Positions 55,179 through 63,836 of a stretch of DNA of 64,000 nt are shown here, piece after piece. Position numbers and translations under genes: made by a program. The DNA is from Niastella soli (GTDB lineage Bacteria; Bacteroidota; Bacteroidia; Chitinophagales; Chitinophagaceae). Below the pieces are notes generated by a model that was not told the DNA's origin, ran no database searches, and saw only the letters and a program-made list of their open reading frames with translations. The number at the start of each line of letters is the position of its first letter. The stretch's first letter is position 1. Where the stretch lies: the NCBI RefSeq assembly GCF_017742245.1, contig NZ_JAGHKO010000003.1:122900-186899 (forward strand), in the 5' to 3' direction.

Positions 55179-55206
55179 AACCTACGAACCTAATACCTAC
55201 TGCCCT
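55179..55206 (-). repeat. 7-bp-phased tract across the stop codon of the 55197 gene
   Basis: Plus-strand heptamers AACCTAC, GAACCTA, ATACCTA and CTGCCCT run across the stop codon (55197-55199). The rest of the gap 54889-55196 (308 bp) shows no gene. Confidence 0.6.
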
Positions 55207-58121
55207 TTCACAATCAACACTTTCCTGCTAATAGCCTTCCCACCGGCTAATCGAACAGTCACATTGTAAACCCCAGCTTTCAGGTTATTGGTATTAACAG
55301 AAAGCCGGTTCACTCCTTGCTGCAACACTACATTGAGCTGCTGGGCGCTTTGTCCGAAGTTGTCGGTGAGCACAATACTGGCGGGCTGCGACAAACCACT
55401 ATGCGTATATTCTATAGTGATGGTATTTCCGGTTACCGGGTTGGGCGCAATGGACAACGTCCGGTCCTCAGTGATCTTCGTATCGCTGGTAACAGCGGTA
55501 ACAGCCGTTTGAATAGCTGCGCTATCCGGATTGTAATAGTGATTCAGGATCCAGGTATAGGTTTGATCAGTTCCCCAGAAGCTGGAACCCCATTGACACA
55601 TGCCCCGGCCGGCGCCATTCTTGGTCCTGCCCACACAACGGCTATCTGAAATACAGGGATAGTCGGTGCCGGTGCCACTATAGCCATCGCCACACCCTGC
55701 GTTGTTTGATTCTGCACAGTATTCTGCTTTATAGATAGCGCCGTTCTTGATGAGTACAATTCCTGCAGTGGCAATAGCCGCATTCTTCACACTCGTAGCG
55801 CGATCGGTTTGCCAGGTCTGGTGACAGGCTGCTGCGGAGAGGTCATAGTTGCTGGCTACAGGGTTCTGTACAAACCAGGCGCCGCGGGACCGGTAGGCTA
55901 CAGTACCTGCTTGTAGCGAAGCCGCATTCCAACTGCTGACCCATTCATCATCTACTCCCGTTTGTACATACGATTCCAGGCTCATTACCTGTACATGTGG
56001 ATTGGCACAGGCTGTACAGGAACAACTGGTGGCTACCCGAATAACAGCGGGCACGGCCAATGCGGCTAATGTAGTAGCGGCTGATTTCTGTCGGGCATTA
56101 ATGAACGTGTGACCAGCGAAGGCTGTTTGTTCTGCCAGTGTTTTATCAAACAACCCATGGCGGCGAACAACCAGTTCTTCATTTGCAAATGTTGCCTGAT
56201 GCGTGTTGGCGGATGTTAAGGCAATCTGCATTTCATAAGTATCAGGAATGGCATATAAATGCTGAATACTGTTGGTGAGATAACCTGCTTTGGTTGAATG
56301 TATAGAAATAGTAGCAGGTGTTTGTCCGGGTGCTATTGCATTGGCCGGTACGATTAACGAAAAGAATCCTTTTGCGTCGGTAGTCGTTGTATAATTTCCT
56401 GTTTGTATTTGCACGCCACTCAATGCGCTGTTCAAGGCTCCATCGCGCACATAACCCGTTAATACCATTTGATTGGGGTTGCTGGTAAGCAGGGGAGAAG
56501 TATTAGCGGCCAACCGGGCAGTGCTGGCTACATCCAGATTAATGTCTGCATATACGCTGTCATTAGGCCCGCCATAAAAGAAGGTGCTGATACTTTTGTA
56601 TCCGCTTTTGGAAAAAGCGAAAGTGTATTTGCCACTGTCCAGTCCATACACCAGTTGTCCGCTGGAATTGGTAGTGGCGCTGCTGGTGCTGCCATCGGGT
56701 TTGGTGATGGTAACGGCGGCGCTGGCAATGGCGAGACCTGTGCTTTGATCTTTTACGGCAAAGGAGGCAACTGTAAGCGCTGGTGTAGGTGGTAATTGAA
56801 TGAATACACTACCAGGGTTGTAATAATGATTCAAGATCCAGGTATAGTCTTTATCACTGGCCCAGCGGCTGCTGCCCCATTGACACATGCCGCGGCCATG
56901 TCCGTTCTTTGCATAACCCGCGCAGCGGGCATCGGAAATACAGGGCCAGGCAGAACCTGTTCCACTGTAGCCATTGCCACAACCTGCGTTGTTGTTCTCA
57001 GCTGAGTATTCTGCCCTGAAGATGGCGCCGCTTTTAACCAGAACAATGCCGGCGGTAGCACTGGCGGCATTGATACAGGCGGTAGATTTGTCGCTTTGCC
57101 AAACCTGGTTACAGGTAGTGCTGGCAATATCAAAGCTGCTGGCAACGGGATGTAATACATACCAGGCGCCATACGTGCGATAGGCAACAGCACCAGCCTG
57201 TAAGGAGGCCGCACCCCAGCTGGCGATCCATTCATCATCCAAACCTGAGCCGGTATATTCTTCCAGGCTCATTACATCAACCGAGCTGCACGACGTACAG
57301 GAACAACTAAGACCTACCCGAATGCTTGTTGGTACGGTAGCTGCCAAGGTTGCATCTACTCTGGCTGTTGGTGCTGATGGAACGGCAGCGCGTTGCTGTT
57401 CATCAGCAGGCGTCCGGTCAAAGAGCCCATGTACAGCCTGTTCAACAGCAGGTGGCGTTTGTTGCATCCGCGCAGCGCTTACCGGCGCCAACGCGATCTT
57501 CATGGTATAAGCATCGGGTATTACATAAAAGTTTTGAATGGTGTGAGTGGTATACCCGTTTTTTGAAAAGCTGATCGTGGTTTTTTCAGGTGTGCTGCCT
57601 GGGACCAATTCGGGCGTGGTACTGGCTATCACCAATGAGAAAAAGCCGTTGGGGTCGGTGGTGGCATTTGTGTTGCCACTACTTACCTGCACCCCGGCCA
57701 GCGGGGTGTTGCCCGCGTCATCCCGAACATAGCCGCTTACAATGGTCTGATGTGCGTTTGCCCGAAGTTGTTGTATGCGGGCGTTGCGATCAACCGGCTC
57801 CAGGTTTATACGGGCTTCAATGTTGGTTTCAGCACCCGACGAAAAATAGGTGATTAAGGGTTTGTACCCATTGACGGCGAAAGAAAAGTCATACCTGCCA
57901 TTAACGGCAGTAAATGATAGTTTGCCATTAGCGGTGGCTGTTAATGTGCTGGTGCTGCCATTGGGCGTGGTTACCCGTACCGTAGCGCCGGGCAATGCAA
58001 ACCCCGTATTTTGATCTTTTACTATAAATGTGATATTGGTAGTCTTGCCCTGTTGCTGTTGCGCCCAGACTGGCGAGAACAACAAGAAACCCAGTGCAAG
58101 TATCATTATTGATTTAATCAT
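55197..58121 (-). CDS. secreted double SpoIID-domain cell-wall enzyme with T9SS domain
   Basis: The product has 974 residues: signal peptide (1-20); two carboxypeptidase-regulatory-like domains (about 28-110 and 126-212); SpoIID/LytB domain 1 (about 265-440); two further regulatory-like domains (450-530, 553-635); SpoIID domain 2 (about 694-868); T9SS sorting domain (about 890-974, IAPNPVTGN ... KAGVYNVTV). Each SpoIID domain reads VMSLE-x-Y ... DDEW ... SW-x-AASLQAG-x-VAYR ... GRGMCQWGSS ... YTWILNHYY. The likely catalytic Glu are E297 and E726. SpoIID enzymes are lytic transglycosylases that cut glycan strands already stripped of peptides. Many cysteines (SCSCTSC, NNAGCG, PCISDxRC) suggest disulphides or metal. 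The exported enzyme probably attacks cell walls outside the cell. Confidence 0.85.
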   Translation of the reverse strand: MIKSIMILALGFLLFSPVWAQQQQGKTTNITFIVKDQNTGFALPGATVRVTTPNGSTSTLTATANGKLSFTAVNGRYDFSFAVNGYKPLITYFSSGAETNIEARINLEPVDRNARIQQLRANAHQTIVSGYVRDDAGNTPLAGVQVSSGNTNATTDPNGFFSLVIASTTPELVPGSTPEKTTISFSKNGYTTHTIQNFYVIPDAYTMKIALAPVSAARMQQTPPAVEQAVHGLFDRTPADEQQRAAVPSAPTARVDATLAATVPTSIRVGLSCSCTSCSSVDVMSLEEYTGSGLDDEWIASWGAASLQAGAVAYRTYGAWYVLHPVASSFDIASTTCNQVWQSDKSTACINAASATAGIVLVKSGAIFRAEYSAENNNAGCGNGYSGTGSAWPCISDARCAGYAKNGHGRGMCQWGSSRWASDKDYTWILNHYYNPGSVFIQLPPTPALTVASFAVKDQSTGLAIASAAVTITKPDGSTSSATTNSSGQLVYGLDSGKYTFAFSKSGYKSISTFFYGGPNDSVYADINLDVASTARLAANTSPLLTSNPNQMVLTGYVRDGALNSALSGVQIQTGNYTTTTDAKGFFSLIVPANAIAPGQTPATISIHSTKAGYLTNSIQHLYAIPDTYEMQIALTSANTHQATFANEELVVRRHGLFDKTLAEQTAFAGHTFINARQKSAATTLAALAVPAVIRVATSCSCTACANPHVQVMSLESYVQTGVDDEWVSSWNAASLQAGTVAYRSRGAWFVQNPVASNYDLSAAACHQTWQTDRATSVKNAAIATAGIVLIKNGAIYKAEYCAESNNAGCGDGYSGTGTDYPCISDSRCVGRTKNGAGRGMCQWGSSFWGTDQTYTWILNHYYNPDSAAIQTAVTAVTSDTKITEDRTLSIAPNPVTGNTITIEYTHSGLSQPASIVLTDNFGQSAQQLNVVLQQGVNRLSVNTNNLKAGVYNVTVRLAGGKAISRKVLIVKGQ

Positions 58122-58140
58122 AGTATAATGTTTAATAGTT

Positions 58141-58304
58141 AGACCTGTAAGGTGGACTTCAGCGTTCTGAAAAATCAGTGGCGTGAGTTCACCTGACAGG
58201 TCTTGTTTTGAACCTTCATACGGCCTGTCTGGTCCAGGGCATCAGGTTGATAGTGCAAGACCCAATGATGGATCCGCCAGAGCTGGACAGGCTCTTACAG
58301 GTCT
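58141..58304. other. inverted repeat between the two SpoIID genes
   Basis: A perfect 11-bp inverted repeat, AGACCTGTAAG (58141-58151) and CTTACAGGTCT (58294-58304), spans the intergenic region; the right copy touches the stop codon of the next gene. Related ACAGGTC/GGCCTGTC words occur between them (58196-58203, 58222-58230). Confidence 0.5.
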
Positions 58305-61195
58305 TATCTTACTACTAAGATCTTCTTGCTTGTTGCTTTACCACTAGCTCCCAGTCGGACCGTGACATTGTAAACGCCCGGTTTGAGGCTACTGGTGTTT
58401 ATGGAAAGCCGGTTCACTCCTTGCTGCAACACTACGTTGCGTTGTTGGGCGCTTTGTCCAAAGTTGTCGGTCAAAACAATAGTAGCAGGTTGGGAAGCTG
58501 CGGCAAGCGTATAGTCGATAGTGATAGTGCTGCCGGTAACCGGATTGGGCGCAATGCTGAGTGTGCGGTCATCTGTGATCTTGGTATCGCTGACATTGGT
58601 GCTGACCAATGCGCCAGTGGCCGTTTGAATAGCTGCGCTATCTGGATTGTAATAGTGATTCAGGATCCAGGTATAGGTTTGATCAGTACCCCAGAAGCTG
58701 GAACCCCATTGACACATACCCCGGCCGGCGCCACTCTTGGTCCTGCCCACACAACGGCTATCTGAAATACAAGGGTAGTCGGTACCGGTGCCGCTATAGC
58801 CATCGCCACAACCAGCGTTATTTGATTCTGCGCAGTATTCTGCTTTATAGATAGCGCCGTTCTTGATGAGTACAATTCCTGCAGTGGCAATAGCCGCATT
58901 CTTCACACTCGTAGCGCGATCGGTTTGCCAGGTCTGGTGACAGGCTGCAGCAGAGATGTCATAGTTGCTGGCTACAGGGTTCTGTACAAACCAGGCGCCG
59001 CGACTGCGGTATGCTACTGTGCCGGCTTGTAAGGAGGCGGCATTCCAGCTACTAAGCCATTCATCATCCAATCCCGTTTGTACATACGATTCCAGGCTCA
59101 TTACCTGTACATGGGGATTGGCACAGGCCGTGCAGGCACAACTGGTGGCTACACGGATAACGGCCGGTACTGCCAGCGCTGCTGCGGTGATCGCCGATGC
59201 TTCCTGACGAGCCCCCACAATGGAATGCGCATGTGTACCGGCAAAGCTTATTTGTTCTGCCAGTGTTTTGTCAAACAACCCATGGCGGCGCACAACCAGC
59301 TCTTCTAAGCCTGGTAAAGGCGTAGTGGTGAACGAGGTAGCTGGTGTCAGGGCAATCTGCATTTCATAAGTATCAGGAATAGCATATAAATGCTGAATGC
59401 TGTTGGTGAGATAACCTGCTTTGGTTGATTGTATAGCAATGGTAGCAGGTGTTTGTCCGGGCGCTATTGCATTGGCCGGAATGGTCAAAGAGAAGAACCC
59501 TCTTGCATCGGTGGTGGCAGTATAGTTTCCGGCGCGTACCTGTACTCCGCTGAGCGAACTGTTCAAGGCTCCGTCACGTACATAACCCGTTAATACCATT
59601 TGATTGGGATTGCTGGTAAGCAGGGGAGTAGTATTAGCGGCCAACCGGGCAGTGCTGGCTACATCCAGATTAATGTCGGCATATACGCTGTCATTAGGCC
59701 CGCCATAAAAGAAGGTGCTGATGCTTTTATACCCGCTTTTGGAAAAAGCGAAAGTGTATTTACCGCTGTCCAGTCCATACACCAGTTGTCCGCTGGAGTT
59801 GGTAGTGGCGTTGCTGGTGCTGCCATCGGGTTTGGTGATGGTAACGGCTGCGCTGGCAATGGCGAGTCCTGTGCTTTGATCTTTTACGGCAAAGGAGGCG
59901 ATCGTAACCGCAGTAGGCGGATTGATCAGGTCTGCATACCTCGACCAGTTCCAGTAAATGCCGGGGTCTGTATGCGTATTGTCAGGATAATGCTGGTGAC
60001 CTTTAATGCGTACGGTTATCGGTAAAAAGTTGGTGCCCGAAGTGGCAGGCCCACGAAAACAAGTGGAGCCATCTATGTTATTGCTGGCGCAAATGTCACG
60101 CACCAGGGCAGCAGAGCTGTTGTACATGGCATCGGTGTACCAGGTATTACCGCTCTCAACAAACCCTTCGTGTTCTATACCAATGGTGTAGGGGTTGGCA
60201 CTCCGCGCATGCCAGGCCTTGTCTTTCTCCAGCACCATTTGAGTGATCTGTCCGTCGGATGAACGCACCACATAGTGAGCGCTTACCTGGGCGCTGGCAT
60301 TGTTGAACCAGCTGATGGTGCCGGCATAGCTGCCCTGGGTGGTATGTATTGTTACATTGGTGATGGCCACACCGCCGCGGCCAACAGTGAAATTGCTGGT
60401 GCTGGCCTGGTCCCACAAGGCGGGCGGGTAATCGGTGCTTTGCACGGCCGCCACTTCACTGGTGGATTCCGTTCTGGCATTGCCTCCACTGGCAGTGATT
60501 GGTTGCGGGTTGGTGACAGGTAAAACAAACCCATTGGCTTTTATTTTATCCTGTAGGAAATCAACCCTAACACCGGGCGCACTCAGGGTGCGTAATAGTT
60601 TGGGTGAATAGATCTTTTCTAATTGTATGGGCCGGGGTAATTGCTTGAATTTAGCTGAACTGAAACCCTTTTTCCAATGATCGTATACATCATAGGTATA
60701 CAATGAATGGGCATAGGTATTCACAGCTGTTCCATCATCAGGGATCTCTGCCAGTTTTTCGAGCACGCTGGCAAAATTTTCGGCAGTAAGGCGGGCGCCT
60801 GGATATTGTCGCTCAGCTTCCTTACTCAGGAATTTGGCTACAGCGAGGATCTGCAGGCGCACATCGTTTTTAAATTGTGCTGCCGTAATACCGCTTAATG
60901 CAATTACGGTGTGCAGGTTGTTTTTGAAATATCCCTTGCCATCTTCAATAAGGCCAAATATGCCATATCGCAATGGCATGGCCACTTCATCGCCATCCCC
61001 CGGAGTTTGCGGGTGCATGTTGTTCAGGCGCGAAGCCGACCAGGCGGCAGATTCCAGTACACCTTGTGGAATATTGGGGTACTGTTGATACGCTTCGGCA
61101 AACCAGGCGTTGTAATTGTCTGTTTGTGCCATGACTTCTACCCTGAATAATAGGATAAGAAATAAACCAGTTAGTAGTCGTCGTGTACTCATCAT
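58304..61195 (-). CDS. secreted amidase-SpoIID fusion enzyme with T9SS domain
   Basis: The product has 963 residues: signal peptide (1-23); helical lysozyme/transglycosylase-like region (about 27-180, NIPQGVLESAAWSASRLNN ... YGIFGLIEDGKGYF); Amidase_2 domain (about 255-425) with probable zinc ligands H284 (VTIHTTQG), H400 and D410 (HTDPG) and catalytic E341 (IGIEHEG); two carboxypeptidase-regulatory-like domains (about 430-615); one SpoIID domain (about 676-850, putative catalytic E711); T9SS domain at the end. An amidase removes stem peptides and SpoIID cuts the naked glycan, so one polypeptide would carry both steps. From residue 433 on it is nearly identical to residues 453-974 of the neighbouring protein. 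The two genes run in the same direction, 182 bp apart. Confidence 0.88.
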   Translation of the reverse strand: MMSTRRLLTGLFLILLFRVEVMAQTDNYNAWFAEAYQQYPNIPQGVLESAAWSASRLNNMHPQTPGDGDEVAMPLRYGIFGLIEDGKGYFKNNLHTVIALSGITAAQFKNDVRLQILAVAKFLSKEAERQYPGARLTAENFASVLEKLAEIPDDGTAVNTYAHSLYTYDVYDHWKKGFSSAKFKQLPRPIQLEKIYSPKLLRTLSAPGVRVDFLQDKIKANGFVLPVTNPQPITASGGNARTESTSEVAAVQSTDYPPALWDQASTSNFTVGRGGVAITNVTIHTTQGSYAGTISWFNNASAQVSAHYVVRSSDGQITQMVLEKDKAWHARSANPYTIGIEHEGFVESGNTWYTDAMYNSSAALVRDICASNNIDGSTCFRGPATSGTNFLPITVRIKGHQHYPDNTHTDPGIYWNWSRYADLINPPTAVTIASFAVKDQSTGLAIASAAVTITKPDGSTSNATTNSSGQLVYGLDSGKYTFAFSKSGYKSISTFFYGGPNDSVYADINLDVASTARLAANTTPLLTSNPNQMVLTGYVRDGALNSSLSGVQVRAGNYTATTDARGFFSLTIPANAIAPGQTPATIAIQSTKAGYLTNSIQHLYAIPDTYEMQIALTPATSFTTTPLPGLEELVVRRHGLFDKTLAEQISFAGTHAHSIVGARQEASAITAAALAVPAVIRVATSCACTACANPHVQVMSLESYVQTGLDDEWLSSWNAASLQAGTVAYRSRGAWFVQNPVASNYDISAAACHQTWQTDRATSVKNAAIATAGIVLIKNGAIYKAEYCAESNNAGCGDGYSGTGTDYPCISDSRCVGRTKSGAGRGMCQWGSSFWGTDQTYTWILNHYYNPDSAAIQTATGALVSTNVSDTKITDDRTLSIAPNPVTGSTITIDYTLAAASQPATIVLTDNFGQSAQQRNVVLQQGVNRLSINTSSLKPGVYNVTVRLGASGKATSKKILVVR

Positions 61196-61764
61196 GTTTG
61201 ATTTTACTTGGTTAAAAAGAATAAGTGTTTAATGCAAAAGAGATCCCGTTGCCTGCTGCGGTATATATTCCGAACAGGCAAAAAAATATAGGGTTCAGTA
61301 AACAGCGTTCACTGATGTACAGGCATAAGCGGGCTATACTATAGTGTAGGGAATAGGCACGGATAGTGGCCTGGGGCCATTGAACTGAAGTCCTTTACTG
61401 GTGAATAGGGACTGTAAAAGAATATGTAGAACATAATTAAGATAATTTTCCCAAATAGCAATACGATCGCTCCAAAAATTATATCAACATTATGCGGAGG
61501 GGGAGTGCGGGGTAACGTTGTTGTACACATGTAATTGTGTAAAGAGCTCTTTATTAGAGCTTCTTATATCACTAATGAAAGTATGTGAATGGAGAAATTC
61601 TACGGGCTTGTGTAGGTGTCTTTTCTAATAAAGGGCCATTTCTGCCAAAAACCCGCCCTGCATAAAAACGCAGGGCTGATTGCGAGGGTGTTGGTGTTAT
61701 TAGGCTAATGTAATTTTCAGGGCTACATAAAATTATTATCTTTAATAGGTAATAGTCAACTAAG
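61196..61764. other. gene-free gap
   Basis: No convincing gene is present in these 569 bases. A hairpin with stem GCCCTGC/GCAGGGC lies at 61655-61676 and could be the remains of a terminator. The two upstream regions of the flanking genes are AT-rich. Confidence 0.55.
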
Positions 61765-62232
61765 ATGCTACGAAGAACATTACTATTCATAACCGGTATA
61801 TTACTGGTTTTAATAACCGGAGTTTTCTGGGGTACCTGGTTTTCGTTGAGCAGGACCATGGATACCCTGTCCGGGGAAACCTTCGTAGTGATCGGTAAAC
61901 AGATCATGAAAAATGTTGCCCTGGGGATGAGCATTATGATGCCGCTCGCCATTGTTGGTCTAATAGCCTTGTTGTTAATAACAGGTAGAAGGAAAAAAGA
62001 CCATTTCTACTGGTTGCTGTTTACACTTATAATGTTTGTAGCGGCATTGGCGATCACCCTGTTTATTGAAGTACCGCTGGATAACCAGATAAAGACCTGG
62101 ACTGATGGTAATCTGCCTCATGACTGGGGGGTAGTCCGTGACCGCTGGCAGGTCTATCATTCCGACCGCACCTTTCTTTCACTCGCTGGTATGGCCTGTT
62201 ACCTGATGGCCGTGATCAAAAGATACACATGA
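61765..62232 (+). CDS. DUF1772-like membrane protein
   Basis: A 155-residue protein with four hydrophobic segments (about 5-25, 52-76, 84-103 and 133-151). The segment EVPLDNQIKTWTDGNLPHDWGVVRDRWQVYHSDRT is close to the DUF1772 / anthrone oxygenase-like signature (P-x-N-x-x-I-x-x-W ... RW-x-x-x-H-x-x-R-T). The function is unknown. It converges with the next gene with three bases between the stops. Confidence 0.75.
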   Translation: MLRRTLLFITGILLVLITGVFWGTWFSLSRTMDTLSGETFVVIGKQIMKNVALGMSIMMPLAIVGLIALLLITGRRKKDHFYWLLFTLIMFVAALAITLFIEVPLDNQIKTWTDGNLPHDWGVVRDRWQVYHSDRTFLSLAGMACYLMAVIKRYT

Positions 62233-62235
62233 TGG

Positions 62236-62748
62236 TCATTGTTCTTGCGTTTTTATCCTGTTATGGTTTGATGAGAGATTGATCTCCCTGAATATTTTTA
62301 CCAGGTAATGCAATTGTACCAGGCCAAAAAGAGCCTGTAAAACACCGGTTATTTCAAACAGCCAGTCGTTGGGCATTTCATATAGGGATGGCGGAAAGAG
62401 CCAATGCATGTTAGCGGTTGACAAACCGGTAAAGAACAGGATGTTTTTCAGTAAATGATTATAAATGCCTTCATACACCCCAATAAAACCGCCAAAGAAC
62501 AATCCAGCCGCAGCCAGATACAAATAGAGAAAGACTTTCTTTTTACGCCATTCGTATAATAAGAGAAAAGCACCGGTTATCAATAAGAGGAGAAGGCCGT
62601 GATACAGGATGTGCAGTCGCCAGGGCGTTTTGTATAGCCAGGCGCCATAGGCATGGTGCAGTGCGGTAAGTATGTAAATACTGATAGTGGCCACTAATGA
62701 ACCTATCAGTAAACGCAGATCGGGTTTGAATGCTCGGTGATAATTCAT
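62236..62748 (-). CDS. uncharacterised membrane protein
   Basis: The 170-residue product has five hydrophobic segments and several histidines inside or next to them (ALHHAYGAWLY, LHILYHGLLLL, NHLLKNILFF, NMHWLFPP). The histidine distribution might indicate metal or haem binding, but I know no family. It is divergently transcribed from the TetR gene with a 116-bp gap, so it may be the regulator's target. Confidence 0.7.
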   Translation of the reverse strand: MNYHRAFKPDLRLLIGSLVATISIYILTALHHAYGAWLYKTPWRLHILYHGLLLLLITGAFLLLYEWRKKKVFLYLYLAAAGLFFGGFIGVYEGIYNHLLKNILFFTGLSTANMHWLFPPSLYEMPNDWLFEITGVLQALFGLVQLHYLVKIFREINLSSNHNRIKTQEQ

Positions 62749-62864
62749 ATTCTTACTTTAATGCGTTTGAACAATTGTAATTTTATGTAAAGCTGTTGTT
62801 GTTGGCGTATTCATACAACATACGATACCAGTCAAATGACAGTTATTGAACAAAACCGCCTAAA

Positions 62865-63452
62865 ATGTTCAGCAATATGAAAGAGGATCTGTCTGAAGAC
62901 CGGCGTATTCAGAAAACGAAAAAGCTACTGGCCGATTCATTGGGCCAGTTGATGCGGGAAAAGGAATACGATGCCATTACCATCCAGGATATCATTGATA
63001 AGGCTAATGTAGGGCGAAGTACTTTTTATGCTCATTATGAAAGCAAGGAGAAATTGTTATTGAATAATATAAACTTTCAACGGGAGTTGATCCATTTCAA
63101 TAGTGACGATCCGCAGCATCCCATGGGGATAAACCTACCGTACCTGTTCAATCATCTGGCAGAATATAGTTCCATTGTAAAAGTGATCCATGGCACGTCC
63201 ATCGGTTATCAAATGGCCGAACATTTTGCAGGCATCATGGTGGCCAAAATAGTTGGATATTATAAGCGGAAGCCGTTGCCACCAGGAATGGATCTGCAGT
63301 TATTGCAGTACAGGGCGGAAGCGGTGGCTGCCGGAATTGTGCGGATGGTCTTTTGTTGGGTACTGGAGGATACTCCCATTGCAGTATCAAAAATGATAGT
63401 CCAGGCCCAGGAGCTATTGAAAGGAGTGTTACCGCCCTTTAATAGGGAATAG
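62865..63452 (+). CDS. TetR/AcrR family transcriptional regulator
   Basis: A 195-residue regulator. The helix-turn-helix (about residues 18-62) reads RIQKTKKLLADSLGQLMREKEYDAITIQDIIDKANVGRSTFYAHYESKEKLL, the TetR pattern. The C-terminal part is helical and should bind an unknown ligand. The ATG at 62877 (MKEDLSED) is an alternative start. Divergent orientation to the 62236-62748 membrane gene suggests that it represses this gene and itself from the intervening 116 bp. Confidence 0.9.
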   Translation: MFSNMKEDLSEDRRIQKTKKLLADSLGQLMREKEYDAITIQDIIDKANVGRSTFYAHYESKEKLLLNNINFQRELIHFNSDDPQHPMGINLPYLFNHLAEYSSIVKVIHGTSIGYQMAEHFAGIMVAKIVGYYKRKPLPPGMDLQLLQYRAEAVAAGIVRMVFCWVLEDTPIAVSKMIVQAQELLKGVLPPFNRE

Positions 63453-63512
63453 AATGGTTTGCTCAGAACTGCGGGCCAATCAAAAATATTTTCGCAAAAA
63501 ATGGAAAAAGAA

Positions 63513-63542
63513 TTTGTTGTGTTGAAAATACTCCTACATTTG
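63513..63542 (+). promoter_or_regulatory. tandem promoter P1 of the probable rRNA operon
   Basis: TTTG (63513-63516) and TACATTTG (63535-63542) are separated by 18 bases and followed by CACCCCC. This is the Bacteroidota -33/-7 arrangement. Confidence 0.75.
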
Positions 63543-63656
63543 CACCCCCAAACGAAAACGGGGCAGTGAAAAAGAAGAAAAGAAAAGACAGCAAGAAAGA
63601 TTCACTGCAATAGCTCTTAGAAAGGAAAAAAGAAAAAGGAAAAAAGTGAGAAAAGA

Positions 63657-63687
63657 TTTGGTGAAATGAGAGAAACGCTTACCTTTG
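63657..63687 (+). promoter_or_regulatory. tandem promoter P2 of the probable rRNA operon
   Basis: TTTG (63657-63660) and TACCTTTG (63680-63687) are separated by 19 bases, followed by CACCCCC. It lies 145 bases after P1, and the segment from P2 to P3 is a near repeat of that from P1 to P2. Confidence 0.85.
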
Positions 63688-63805
63688 CACCCCCAACGAA
63701 AAAGGGACAGTGAGAAGGAAGAAAAGAAGAGAAGAGAGGACGAGATGAATCACTGAAAATCAGCTCTTAGAAAGGAAAAAAGAAAAAGAAAAAAGTGAGA
63801 AAAGA

Positions 63806-63836
63806 TTTGGTGAAATGACAGAAACACTTACCTTTG
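63806..63836 (+). promoter_or_regulatory. tandem promoter P3 of the probable rRNA operon
   Basis: TTTG (63806-63809) and TACCTTTG (63829-63836) are separated by 19 bases, followed by CACCCC. It lies 149 bases after P2 with nearly identical flanks (GTGAGAAAAGATTTGGTGAA in both). Confidence 0.85.

Noticed and set aside
55544..60025. Long antisense frames within the two SpoIID genes
   Set aside because: They are shadows of the real genes; they appear as duplicates only because the underlying DNA is duplicated.
61339..61530. Small minus-strand gene in the gap before 61765
   Set aside because: The predicted peptide is Pro/Thr-rich at the start and has no partner, start signal or family likeness.
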